Assembly (NCBI RefSeq): GCF_024509525.1
Contig: NZ_JAMWEM010000005.1
Location: forward strand, 94,211-158,210
Direction of reading: 5' to 3'
Length of the DNA stretch: 64,000 nucleotides
DNA from: Streptococcus suis
GTDB taxonomy: Bacteria > Bacillota > Bacilli > Lactobacillales > Streptococcaceae
In this document: positions 54,079 to 62,847 of the stretch, one piece after another
How positions within the stretch are numbered: position 1 is the first letter of the stretch
How the letters are laid out: the number at the start of each line of letters is the position of its first letter
Made by a program: the position numbers and the translations under genes
Notes under the pieces: model-generated
Database searches by the model: none
What the model was told of the DNA's origin: nothing
The model's input: the letters and a program-made list of their open reading frames with translations, nothing else

Positions 54079-54729
54079 GGGAATCTCCTTTGTACATGTA
54101 TCAATACTAGACTCCATCTATTTTACCATAATATAGGCTATTTTTTCTCTATTCTATATTAATTAAGCGTCCTTCAAATTTGCTAAGCTTGATAGCAACT
54201 ACTCTATCAGTTAGGAAATCTAATTTTTATCCTTATCATCCTCGCTCATTGTTACCATTCAGTAATTTAGAGTTCTACTATTACTTTTTCCGAATTTTCA
54301 ATTCTCAACTGATATTCAAGTACCCGACATACCTGAATGAGGATTTTTGATATGACAAATTATTAAGACAATAAATTTAACTCGTATCATTATTTTTTCA
54401 TTCCGCTACTCAATAAATAAAGTTCCTCCTTTGTCTATTCAAAATTCGAAAGACTATGGGGAACTTTACTCATTCTTAATAATTAGAGAGATTCAAATAA
54501 ACTAACAGCAGGATACATCTATAGCTAGTCTCAGCATATATTTATACCATTGAGATCACTAGATATTTTTTTGAGTTAAATGATGTCTCTCGTACATTCT
54601 TTACACTTAGATGTATTAATTTTTCCTAGATCAAAAGTATAACTAACACAAAGTAATAAAGTCAGGGAATAGACGGGATAACTTATCTTCTGTAATTTTT
54701 CCATTTTCATAAAGTGGAAAGATTACCAT
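54079..54729. other. AT-rich intergenic region without a visible gene
   Basis: About 650 bp, very AT-rich. I see no start with ribosome site, no tRNA and no clear hairpin terminator. An inverted pair AAAGTTCC/GGAACTTT (about 54419 and 54461) may be a fossil terminus. The adjacent operon is damaged (54730-55462), so this probably is decayed sequence at the edge of that event. Confidence 0.5.
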
Positions 54730-55462
54730 TTAAAGCGGAAGATCTTTTCGTGTAAAGACGGTACTTCCAACCGCAAAGCCTGTTACACCAATAGCTCCTA
54801 AGATTGCTAGTTGTGGCAACCACTTAGTACCTTCTACTAAAATATCGTCAATGTTATAAAGAGATAGAACCGTGAGTTTTTGAACAATCTCTAAATCCGG
54901 TACTCCATAATCTGCAAAAGAGCCAACAATAGCTAGAATAATAAAGGCAATTACAGCCAAGCCACCTGTTGACATAACTGTTTTGGATAGATTAAAGATA
55001 CCTGACGCCGCAAAGACAATCCCTGCTAAAGCAAAGGTCACTCCAAAAGCTCCCAATACTCATCCGCTTGATGTCTGCCGTGGTATCAATTTTCAAAAGC
55101 TGAATCAGCTGATTGACACGTGCATTGTTCTGCCTTTTCTGGCGGAGCAATTCCAACTGCATCTTCAAAAAGGTCTGACCAGACTTGGTATCAGGAAAGG
55201 CAATTTCTCCTGGAACGTAGCCGACAATTCTTTTCAAAGCAGCTGATTCCTTCCAGACATCTTTGCCCTTAATCGTTGCCTTACCACGACTGGATTTGAG
55301 AAATCCCATTAAGATTCGGAGTGTCGTCGTTTTCCCAGCACCATTGACGCCAACGATACCAAACACTTCACCGCGTTTGATATCTAAATTCATATCAAAC
55401 ACTCCTCTATTCTTACCATAATTTTTGGTAAGCCCTTTGGTCACAATCATACTTTCAACCAT
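54730..55462 (-). pseudogene. ABC exporter gene pair fused by an internal deletion
   Basis: From 55462 the minus strand encodes the N-terminal half of an ABC ATPase: GIVGVNGAGKTTTLRILMGF (Walker A) to DTTADIKRMS, the first residues before the signature. The sequence then changes at about 55055-55060 to the last 108 residues of a membrane protein in another frame (GAFGVTFALAGIVFAASGIF to VFTRKDLPL), which look like the C-terminal helices of a polyketide-antibiotic-type exporter permease. The ATPase 3' half and permease 5' half, roughly 1.5-2 kb by family lengths, are gone. Confidence 0.8.
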
Positions 55463-55463
55463 A

Positions 55464-56369
55464 TTAAATCTCCTTAAATATGCGGTCTGAGCGATAAAAA
55501 TCTAAAAAATAGGACTCTAAATCAAACCGATTTTCTGTAATTTTGCTTGGGCGTAGCTGGCGTAAGCCTCCTAAAAAGTTAGGCAATTGACTTGTCTGGA
55601 CCTGAACATCTAGGCGGAGGGCCTCTGTCTCATGCTCTTCTCCTCCTAGAGAAGCTACTGCATCTGTCAAATCCTGATAGTTGTCAAAGTACAGACTATA
55701 CTGCTTTTCATCTTCATTTTTTAGCTCTTTTGCGTTTACTTCTGCTACCAATTTCCCCTCTTTTATGATGATAATGCGGTCACAAGTTGCTTCTACTTCG
55801 GGGAAAATATGGCTCGACAAGAGAATGGTCTTTCCTCGACGCTTTTCTTCCACCATGAACTGAATAAATTTTTCCTGCATTAATGGATCCAGTCCAGAAG
55901 TCGGCTCATCCAAAATCAAAATATCTGGGTTGCCCATAAAAGCTGTTACAACTGCTAGTTTTCGCTTGTCTCCCAAACTCATTCTCTTAATCGATCCTGA
56001 CGGGTCAAGCTCAAACAAATCAAGTAAGTAATGAAGATAGTCATCTGACTCAATTTGCCGCATTTGTTGCATCATTCGGATAAATTGCCAACCAGTCAAA
56101 CCTTCTGGCAGGGCAATCTCTCCTGGTAGATAGCCCACGTATTGCATAACTTGACTATGTTGTCCAAGGCAATCCAAACCCATGATTTTTGCAGTTCCCT
56201 TACTTGGCTGGGTAAAGCCTAACAAGTGACGAATGGTGGTCGTTTTCCCAGCACCGTTGGGACCCAAGAAGCCCAAGACCTCTCCTTTACCCACCTGAAA
56301 ATCAACATTGAAAATGCCGCGACCGTGACCGAAATCCTTGGTCATATTTTCTACTCTAATAACTGACAT
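55464..56369 (-). CDS. ABC transporter ATP-binding protein (exporter type)
   Basis: 301 residues from MSVIRVENMTKDFGHGRGIF (AAGAGGTTTACC before the ATG). Walker A GPNGAGKTTTIRH near 40, signature KRMSLGDKRKLAVVTAF, Walker B DILILDEPTSGLDPL, then an 80-residue C-terminal extension. Its stop is one base before the truncated second ATPase start. It has lost its matching intact permease in the window, so it is likely inactive or works with another one. Confidence 0.9.
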   Translation of the reverse strand: MSVIRVENMTKDFGHGRGIFNVDFQVGKGEVLGFLGPNGAGKTTTIRHLLGFTQPSKGTAKIMGLDCLGQHSQVMQYVGYLPGEIALPEGLTGWQFIRMMQQMRQIESDDYLHYLLDLFELDPSGSIKRMSLGDKRKLAVVTAFMGNPDILILDEPTSGLDPLMQEKFIQFMVEEKRRGKTILLSSHIFPEVEATCDRIIIIKEGKLVAEVNAKELKNEDEKQYSLYFDNYQDLTDAVASLGGEEHETEALRLDVQVQTSQLPNFLGGLRQLRPSKITENRFDLESYFLDFYRSDRIFKEI

Positions 56370-56391
56370 GGTAAACCTCTTTCTTATTTTT

Positions 56392-56991
56392 CTAGGCTCC
56401 TCGTTGGAGCAAGACATCACGCATTAATTTATCTTCCGCAGTAATAGGTCGAATCACACGACAAGGATTGCCGACCGCCACATGATTGGCTGGAACATCC
56501 TTTGTAACCACCGATCCCGCACCGATTACTGCACCGTCTCCAATTGTCACACCTGGAAGAACGGTTACATTGGCTCCTAGCCAGGCACGACGGCCTAGGC
56601 GGATTGGCTTATTGTCAAACAAACCTGCCAACCGTTCGTCAGCATCCAAGGCATGATTGGTACAGATTAGTTGACAACCTGGCCCAATTAAAGCCCTATC
56701 TCCAATATAAACCTTCTGACTATCCAGAATCGTACAATTGTAATTTAACATCGCCATTCCTTCAAAGTGAATATTCTTCCCAAATAAACAATGTAAACCT
56801 TCTTCAATGAATACTTGGTCATTATAGCCTGATACCAATTTTGCCAGTAAGCTGGATTTGATTGGATCGTCTGGTGTTGCGTGATTAAACTCGTGGCACC
56901 ATTTTTTGACCTGGGCTTGCATTCCCCTCACCTCTTGGTCCCGTGCGTCGTATTCTAAACCTGCTAATGCTTTTTCTAATTCTGTTTTCAT
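56392..56991 (-). CDS. Sugar O-acetyltransferase (second copy)
   Basis: 199 residues from MKTELEKALAGLEYDARDQE; AAGAGGAAGAAAC precedes the ATG. Hexapeptide turns IGDRALIGPGCQL, RRAWLGANVTVLPGVTIG and [17 protein letters not shown]; His in ICTNHALDADERL. It is of the same kind as 49240-49797 but clearly diverged. It lies within the damaged exporter operon. Confidence 0.9.
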   Translation of the reverse strand: MKTELEKALAGLEYDARDQEVRGMQAQVKKWCHEFNHATPDDPIKSSLLAKLVSGYNDQVFIEEGLHCLFGKNIHFEGMAMLNYNCTILDSQKVYIGDRALIGPGCQLICTNHALDADERLAGLFDNKPIRLGRRAWLGANVTVLPGVTIGDGAVIGAGSVVTKDVPANHVAVGNPCRVIRPITAEDKLMRDVLLQRGA

Positions 56992-57037
56992 GTTTCTTCC
57001 TCTTCTTTCTATGCTGCGCATTCGAATGGAATGCTCA

Positions 57038-57354
57038 TCAAGTCATCGACATTTCCTGAGCTTCTAGCTGTACCCTGTGATACTGACCTTCCAGCACTGC
57101 TCGTTCCCATTCATCAAATAGATGTGAGAAGTAGGCATCTGAGTGACTATTTGTAAAATAAATCTGATAGGGTTTGAGATAGACCGACATCAAGGTTAAT
57201 TGCGTCACCAAATCAACAAGCTCTTCTTGGAGTAAATGCCGGGAGCCGAACAACTGATTGAACAGTCGTTTATCTTGTAGCTCTCTTGCATTATCCTCTA
57301 TTAAATGAAGTTTTTGAGAGATTTGTTCTAAAACAGTTTTTTAAAATGATTCAT
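57038..57354 (-). pseudogene. Small helical protein gene, one-base loss in a poly-A tract
   Basis: GGAGGACAACTTGT precedes an ATG at 57352-57354 that begins MNHFKK and stops after eight codons. If one A is added to the A6 tract (57337-57342 region), the frame runs MNHFKKTVLEQISQKLHLIE, DNARELQDKRLFNQLFGSR and on to EAQEMSMT, 105 residues. The protein is helical and has no membrane segment; it may be a regulator such as a diverged TetR C-terminal region. It would be the first gene of the exporter operon, upstream of the acetyltransferase. Confidence 0.6.
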
Positions 57355-57403
57355 ACAAGTTGTCCTCCTACTTGATTGATTTTATTTTACGGCAGAAAGG
57401 TGT

Positions 57404-57492
57404 ACTGAAAGTAATCTCTAGGTAAACTGAACGTAAACTTTTAAGATTTTTCCTTTTTTACCAATTTGAACACCTTCTCTTTGTGCTATAAT
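57404..57492 (+). promoter_or_regulatory. Divergent control region with 22-bp direct repeats and TCS promoter
   Basis: ACTGAAAGTAA (57404-57414) and ACTGAACGTAA (57426-57436) are direct repeats 22 bp apart, differing at one position. Further right the promoter of the regulator gene has TGC-TATAAT (57487-57492) with an upstream TTGAAC about 17 bp before. The repeats lie between the divergent exporter operon and the two-component genes, a likely binding site for the response regulator. Confidence 0.65.
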
Positions 57493-57513
57493 TTATAAAA
57501 ACAGGAGGTAAGT

Positions 57514-58188
57514 ATGGCACTTATTCTACTAGCTGAAGATGATTTTAGCATTCAACTACTGGTCAAAGAAAACTTAAAAGACCGTTTCACCATTTTGACA
57601 GCCAACAATGGACTGGAAGCCCTAGAGTTGATTGAAAATGGTCAGGTGGATTTACTGATAACGGATATTATGGTGCCAGTTATGGACGGTATCCAACTCG
57701 TTCAGGAAACAAGAAAGTTAAACCAACACCTTCCTATTATCATGTTGACGGCAAAATCTGCTATTTCTGATAAGAAGGAAAGTTTTTCTCAAGGAGCTGA
57801 TGACTACTTGACCAAGCCCATCGACTTTGAAGAATTGGATATGCGGATTACTGCTCTCATGCGTCGAGCCGGTGTTTCCATTAACCGTACTCTACACTTC
57901 GGCGATACGAGTTTGGATCAGCTTAGCTACACAGTTTGTTGGAAAGAGCAAGTATTGGAGCTACCTAAGAAAGAGTTTGACTTGTTGTTTAAGTTACTGT
58001 CTTATCCCAATCAGATTTTCACACAAAGTCAGTTGCTAGATGATATCTGGGGCTTGGACTCCTTCAGTAGTGAAGATACGGTTAAAACCCATATCAGCCG
58101 CATCCGAAAAGCTTGTTCTCATATCCCAGATTTCAGCATAAAGACTATTCGAGGACTTGGTTACAAAGGAGAAATTACTCATGATTAA
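57514..58188 (+). CDS. OmpR-family response regulator
   Basis: 224 residues: AEDDFSIQ, phosphoacceptor Asp in LLITDIMVP, MLTAKSAIS and Lys in DDYLTKPIDF; winged helix PKKEFDLLFKLLSYPNQIFT and IRGLGYKGEI. ACAGGAGGTAAG precedes the ATG. Co-transcribed with the kinase (overlap 8 nt) and divergent from the exporter operon at 54730-57354. Confidence 0.93.
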   Translation: MALILLAEDDFSIQLLVKENLKDRFTILTANNGLEALELIENGQVDLLITDIMVPVMDGIQLVQETRKLNQHLPIIMLTAKSAISDKKESFSQGADDYLTKPIDFEELDMRITALMRRAGVSINRTLHFGDTSLDQLSYTVCWKEQVLELPKKEFDLLFKLLSYPNQIFTQSQLLDDIWGLDSFSSEDTVKTHISRIRKACSHIPDFSIKTIRGLGYKGEITHD

Positions 58189-59224
58189 AAAAGAGAGCTT
58201 TTTCAAAAAACATCCCTTTTTCTGGTGGATGTTCCGGCAATACATTGTTTTTTTTGTCGGTACCTACATGCTCTACTATTTTGTTTACTACATTCTCTAC
58301 AGTCAGCAAATGATAAACAAGGAGCGATTTTCCAGCCTTGTCTTTGAATTGATACCTTATACAATCTTTTTATTTATCGGTATTCTCATCATCTCTCGAA
58401 CTATTGATAAATCCATTTTGACATTGACAAAGGCTATTAAACGGGTTGCCAACGGGGACTTTTCAACAAGAATTTCTATCCAGCAATCCACTCCCTTTCA
58501 AGATGTCGCCCATGATTTCAACCGCATGGTAAATGAACTGAGCCAGGTCCAAACGCTCCGTGATGATTTCATTAACCAGTTTTCACACGAATTCAAAACA
58601 CCGGTCACCTCGATTCAAGGATTTGCCCAGCTCCTCCGAAACGACTCCCTTTCCTCCGAGCAAAAGGAGCTCTATTTAGATACAATCACAAAGGAAGCTA
58701 GACGATTAGAACAGCTTGCTAACAATGTTATGGTATTGACTGCCTTAGAAGGACAGGAGATTGTCATTGAAAAGGAAGAGTTTGACCTGACTGAACAGAT
58801 TCGACAGGCAACCATTTCAGTCTATCCAATTTTAGAGCAGAAGAATATCCAACTTGAGCTGGATTTGGCTCCCTTGACTTATTTTGGCAATCCGCAGCTC
58901 TTGATGCATGTTTGGAACAATTTACTGAGTAATGCTCTCAAATTTACAGAAGAGCATGGACATATTAGCATCAAGGCTTGGCGTGAAAATCAGGGCATCA
59001 AGGTCAGCTTTACAAATGACGGTCCACTTATTCCTGCGGAACAATTAAGCAGACTATTCGATAAATTTTATCAGGAAGATAAAACTGGGATACGAGAAGG
59101 ACTTGGTCTAGGCCTCAGCATTGTCAAGCGTGCCCTGTTACTATCAAATGGTTCTATTGAAATTGATAGCAACCCTACAATAAAGACACGATTTACAGTT
59201 ACACTGGACACAAAAAAGGAATAG
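58181..59224 (+). CDS. Sensor histidine kinase with HAMP domain
   Basis: 347 residues from MIKKESFFKKHPFFWWM (AAAGGAG at 8 nt). Two membrane helices (about 20-45 and 60-85) with a short outer loop; HAMP domain (RVANGDFSTRISIQQS), phosphoacceptor FSHEFKTPVTSIQGFAQLLR, and the ATPase boxes NNLLSNALKFTEEHG and GLGLGLSIVKRAL. Partner of the response regulator. The small outer domain suggests a membrane-sensed signal. Confidence 0.93.
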   Translation: MIKKESFFKKHPFFWWMFRQYIVFFVGTYMLYYFVYYILYSQQMINKERFSSLVFELIPYTIFLFIGILIISRTIDKSILTLTKAIKRVANGDFSTRISIQQSTPFQDVAHDFNRMVNELSQVQTLRDDFINQFSHEFKTPVTSIQGFAQLLRNDSLSSEQKELYLDTITKEARRLEQLANNVMVLTALEGQEIVIEKEEFDLTEQIRQATISVYPILEQKNIQLELDLAPLTYFGNPQLLMHVWNNLLSNALKFTEEHGHISIKAWRENQGIKVSFTNDGPLIPAEQLSRLFDKFYQEDKTGIREGLGLGLSIVKRALLLSNGSIEIDSNPTIKTRFTVTLDTKKE

Positions 59225-59257
59225 TTTCTTTCTATTCCTTTTACAAATTTTCTAAAA

Positions 59258-59539
59258 CTACAATTCTTCCTCTTCCAAGACCAAATCAGCCCGGTCATCG
59301 CCAGTATTGTTTTCTCTCATGGAACGTTGGGCTCGGCTTTCGAGTAGTTGGAAGGTATTAACCAAGATTTCTGTCACATAGTGGTTGCTGTTGGCTTTTT
59401 CGTATTTACGGGTCCGCAATTCACCGTCAACAGAGATCAGACCGCCCTTGCTGCCGATAACGGCTCCGTCTCCAATGGTATTCCCAATATATCTCTGCCT
59501 ACCATTCCTAGCTTTTGTAGCCATTCTTTCTTCAACCAT
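59258..59539 (-). pseudogene. SsbB-like C-terminal fragment joined to an acetyltransferase-like start
   Basis: From about residue 28, SKGGLISVDGELRTRKYEK to LLESRAQRSMRENNTGDD and LVLEEEEL matches the C-terminal two thirds of streptococcal SsbB, the single-stranded DNA-binding protein of competence. The final PF of the acidic tip is missing. The preceding residues (RQRYIGNTIGDGAVIG) resemble the IGDGAVIG hexapeptide of the acetyltransferase encoded at 56392. The result is a chimera without the OB-fold start. Confidence 0.75.
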
Positions 59540-59841
59540 ATGCTAGCCTTATCAGCCTGTCTAAACTTGTTAATTTGTCAGATGCTTTTTAGCTTATTTT
59601 TTGGTAAACTGTAGCAATATAAAAGATAGAAGGAGAAAAGGGATAACTCTGTCAAAAGTGATGAAGATTTGTTTACCAGAAGCATTGATTGCACGACAGA
59701 TTAGCTTGTCATCGCTCTATCTTCCATATACGACATGATTATCAGCCCCAGATTCCAGAGGATTTCAAAGCCTACTGGATGAATGACTACCAAGATGTCA
59801 GCTTTATCTATACAGATAAATTTAATAAGAAAGGAATTACT

Positions 59842-60672
59842 GTGAAACAGCTACAATTTTTACATTGGGACAGAAGATATTGGCTTGCCATAGCCGTTCT
59901 TAATCTTGTCATGATTGGTCTAGGTTGCTGCGTTATCTGGGATATACTACCGTCAACCTTTGCTCTACCCGCCGCTCTCCTGTCAGGTCTCTTCTTTTTC
60001 TGCGATCTCTGGCTACTTTACTGCTTGATCCACCGATTGTTCAAGGGGATAGCATTGCTTCAAAATAAGTGGCTAACCACCACCATCGGTATGACGCTTG
60101 GTGCATTCTACAACACAATCTACGTCTTGATTGCCCTTGTTTCCAGTTTCTTATTACACTCTCCTTGGTACTTGGTCTACGCTTTTTATCACTTGGTCTT
60201 TGCCGGAGCAAAGCATTATATTAGCCATGACTATCGGACAAATCCAGAAGACCCTTCTTCTTGGAGATTATTGAAACGAACTGCATATTTTATTATCCTA
60301 TCCGCCCTTATCTTTCATATAATCGTCATTTTTGTTGCCAACCACGACGATTTGCTACAATCGAGCTATACTTACTTAGTCTATGTTACTGCTCTAGCAA
60401 CCTTCATTAACGCTGGTCTAGCCGTTTCTAATATTCTAAAACTTCGGCTAGACAATAGTCCTCGTCAAATCGCAACAAAATCCATCAATCTTTCTTCTAC
60501 ACTCTTTTCAATCTTTTTCTTACAAACAATGATGTTAAAGGAATTTAGCGATGCCCCCTTATCGCCAAACAATCAGCTAATGACCATATTACTTGGAAGT
60601 GTCGTCTTTTTCTTACTGGCAGGTTTAGGAATTTTCTTACTTATAAAAATCAAAAAAGAAACAGCCCGTTGA
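59842..60672 (+). CDS. Multi-pass membrane protein, unknown function
   Basis: 276 residues from a GTG start (AAAGGAATTACT before it) with seven or eight hydrophobic segments: LAIAVLNLVMIGLGCCVIWD, LPAALLSGLFFFCDLWLLYC, NTIYVLIALVSSFLL, RTAYFIILSALIFHIIVIFV and more. I do not recognise the family. The frame stays open upstream to 59689 (QIPEDFKAYWMNDYQDVSFI and TDKFNKKGIT), which reads like the end of a different protein; an in-frame fusion with a lost upstream gene is likely. Confidence 0.65.
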   Translation: MKQLQFLHWDRRYWLAIAVLNLVMIGLGCCVIWDILPSTFALPAALLSGLFFFCDLWLLYCLIHRLFKGIALLQNKWLTTTIGMTLGAFYNTIYVLIALVSSFLLHSPWYLVYAFYHLVFAGAKHYISHDYRTNPEDPSSWRLLKRTAYFIILSALIFHIIVIFVANHDDLLQSSYTYLVYVTALATFINAGLAVSNILKLRLDNSPRQIATKSINLSSTLFSIFFLQTMMLKEFSDAPLSPNNQLMTILLGSVVFFLLAGLGIFLLIKIKKETAR

Positions 60673-61024
60673 CCGTTTCTTTTACTTTGCCATTTTTTGA
60701 TAACCTAGTGTGCACCAAGCTACCAGTCAGTGGTGGAACAAGAGGTAAATCTTCAACAACAGGGTCATAAGCGCCTAGTAGTAAATATCATACAGCAAGG
60801 AGACTTCGACTCCTAAAAAAGATATTATGAAGGTATGATTCGTAATCAAGTGGAACATTAATTTCCTTATGATAATCATCCCCGAAGTATTATCAGTAGT
60901 ATTATTTGAAGTTTTATTTGGTAATGGTTGGGTCGAATTGACACATTGCATTAGAGCAGAATGACCCAATCCATTGGGTCATTCTGAACTAGTGCATTGG
61001 TTATATTATTCTTATGTAATTTTT
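60673..61024. other. Decayed region with a 14-bp hairpin
   Basis: About 350 bp without an intact gene. CAGAATGACCCAAT (60957-60970) and ATTGGGTCATTCTG (60973-60986) form a perfect 14-bp stem without T-run. One open stretch (60733 on) reads VVEQEVNLQQQGHKRLVVN and IIQQGDFDS before a stop, possibly coding debris. Confidence 0.45.
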
Positions 61025-61407
61025 TTAAAGCTTTATTAGCGCGTCATTTCGCTGTTGCTTTACCTCCTCCTGTAATGCGTAAATTTTGTTGTGGTTCAAT
61101 GAATACCATTTTGTTTTATCCCTTGGGTCTTTATTGTAATTCCCTATCAGTAAATAGCCGGCTTTTCGATTTTTGAAAAAGTCCTCTTTACTGTCTCATA
61201 ACTAAGATATGAAAAATCGGACTCATGCCAAGCCCGAATCGAATTATATGTCCAATATCTACCATCGTGGAAATTTTTCCCATTTTGTTTGTTTACTTCA
61301 AGCCAGAAATTTATTTGTTGGAGTACAATTGCTTCATTCAAACCTATTTCTCTGGCCAAGACAGGATTTGCGACAATGGGTCGCTCATCAAACAAGAGAG
61401 CGTTCAT
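61025..61407 (-). pseudogene. Phage/ICE replication initiator N-terminal domain, frameshifted
   Basis: From ATG 61405-61407 (GTAGGAGGTGTCT before it): MNALLFDERPIVANPVLARE, GLNEAIVLQQINFWLEVN and FHDGRYWTYNSIRAWHESDF, ending KIEKPAIY*. The next frame continues AGYLLIGNYNKDPRDKTKWY and ends at 61025. This is the N-terminal winged-helix domain found in phage replisome organisers and ICE replication proteins. One base was lost in GAAAAGCCGG. The C-terminal part is missing. It marks a former prophage or conjugative element. Confidence 0.82.
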
Positions 61408-61913
61408 AGACACCTCCTACATCATTCTTCAAAAAGAAAAGCAACCAGAGTATTCTGATTACTCAATAATTATGATTAAATTAGGCACCAAAAATTGGTT
61501 ATTATTGAGTATTACTGCTTATAAATTCCTAAATATGATATCAGGCAATCTAACATAAACTATGCTGAAAACCCTTGAATTTCAAGGGTTTTCAATGGTT
61601 AAACTCAATTAAAATCATACCGAAGTTCCTATAACCTGTAAGCAATCCATTCAACCATTGAATAGTTGTCCTTCATTCATATATTTTCAGTTAAAAAAGC
61701 CGACAAGACGGCTTAGTTTAGCATCATTATAACAAAATCGCTGCTATTTGTCATTGAAAATCGCATCTTGCTTTTCCTTTTCTGCCCTCTATTTTACTAT
61801 ATATTAAAAGCGAAGAGTAGGAAAAATTAAAACCTATCGCTTTGTACGATTCCTGAAAATATTAGACTGTTTTCTAACATTTCAGTAGCGCACTCCGTGA
61901 TAGGTTTCATTAT
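61408..61913. other. Non-coding remnant with several hairpins and an operator-like inverted repeat
   Basis: ACTCAATAAT (61461-61470) and ATTATTGAGT (61501-61510) are a 10-bp inverted repeat spaced 30 bp apart. GAAAACCCTTGAA and TTCAAGGGTTTTC (about 61567-61593) form a 13-bp hairpin typical of phage ends. AAGCCG and CGGCTT at 61697-61712 form a terminator on the minus strand (AAAAAA to its left). No intact gene. Confidence 0.6.
61830..61907 (-). terminator. Nested inverted-repeat structure after the binding-protein gene
   Basis: AAACCTATC (61830-61838) pairs with GATAGGTTT (61899-61907); inside, CTGAAA (61853) pairs with TTTCAG (61880) and TTAGA with TCTAA at the tip. On the minus strand TTTTAATTTTT follows. 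It is 78 nt, larger than a normal terminator. Confidence 0.65.
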
Positions 61914-62729
61914 TTATTCAACTGCAGTATAGGTAGCAGCTTTTTCTAAGAAGGACTCGACTTCTCCATTTGCCTTCATCTCTTTGATAATAGCGTCTAT
62001 TTCAGCTTTGAGATCGTCGCTACCTTTTGGCATAGCGATTACTTTCGAATTTTCATCAACTGTTGGGAAGCTAATCTTAGCAATGGCAAGGTCTGAATTC
62101 TGCGAAACATATCCTGCAGCAACTGGTGAGTCCATCAGGACTGCTTCAACCTGTCCTGATTTGAGTTCGTTGACTGCTTCTCCCATAAGTGTCAAGGAAA
62201 CAATGTTAGAACTGCTAATTTTTTCTTTAGCATAAGTCTCCTGAGTGGAACCTTTTTGGACTGCAAGGTTCTTATCTGCCAATGCATCCAAATCTGTATA
62301 AGTTTCCAAGTTTGACTTTTTAATCAGAAGTACATCTTGAATCTGATAATAACTATCTGAGAAATCAAAGACCTTCGCACGTTCGTCTGAGTAAGATAGA
62401 CCTGCGATAGCAATGTCAGCTTTTCCGTTTTGAACGCTGCTCAAGACATTATCAAAACTCATAGAAGAGATTTCTAGTTTAACACCTAGTTTATCCGCAA
62501 TCTTTTGTGCCATCATGATATCTGCACCGACAACTTGGTTTTCACCGTCTACAAGTGCTTGGAACTCAAATGGTGCGTAGTCTGGACTAGTCGCAACGAC
62601 AAGCGTTCCTTTTTCCTTGATTTTTTCAAGCGTGCTTTGAGATGACTGGCTAGTGGATGATGAACAAGCTGCCAAGGTCAAGCCTGCTACAAGTGCAGTT
62701 GCTGCTGTAAATAATTTTTTCAGTTTCAT
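61914..62729 (-). CDS. Amino-acid-binding lipoprotein (SBP family 3), orphan
   Basis: 271 residues. Signal peptide with lipobox LAACS (Cys22), then IKEKGTLVVATSPDYAPFEFQ, VGADIMMAQKIADKLGV and VQNGKADIAIAGLSYSDERAK, the family-3 pattern of polar amino-acid importers. No permease or ATPase gene is adjacent, so it must share a transporter from elsewhere or have lost its own. It is 118 nt downstream of a paralogue and probably separately initiated. Confidence 0.92.
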   Translation of the reverse strand: MKLKKLFTAATALVAGLTLAACSSSTSQSSQSTLEKIKEKGTLVVATSPDYAPFEFQALVDGENQVVGADIMMAQKIADKLGVKLEISSMSFDNVLSSVQNGKADIAIAGLSYSDERAKVFDFSDSYYQIQDVLLIKKSNLETYTDLDALADKNLAVQKGSTQETYAKEKISSSNIVSLTLMGEAVNELKSGQVEAVLMDSPVAAGYVSQNSDLAIAKISFPTVDENSKVIAMPKGSDDLKAEIDAIIKEMKANGEVESFLEKAATYTAVE

Positions 62730-62847
62730 AATTTTTCCTCTTGTTTTCTATGCATTTTTCAAAAATACTAGACCAGTATATCTTATATTTATTCACTTGT
62801 CAAGTGTATTTTTGATTATTTATTCTGTATTTGCATAAAATAACATT

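Noticed and set aside
60775..60969. 64-codon minus-strand open frame in the decayed region
   Set aside because: No ribosome site and no recognisable pattern; overlaps the 14-bp hairpin.
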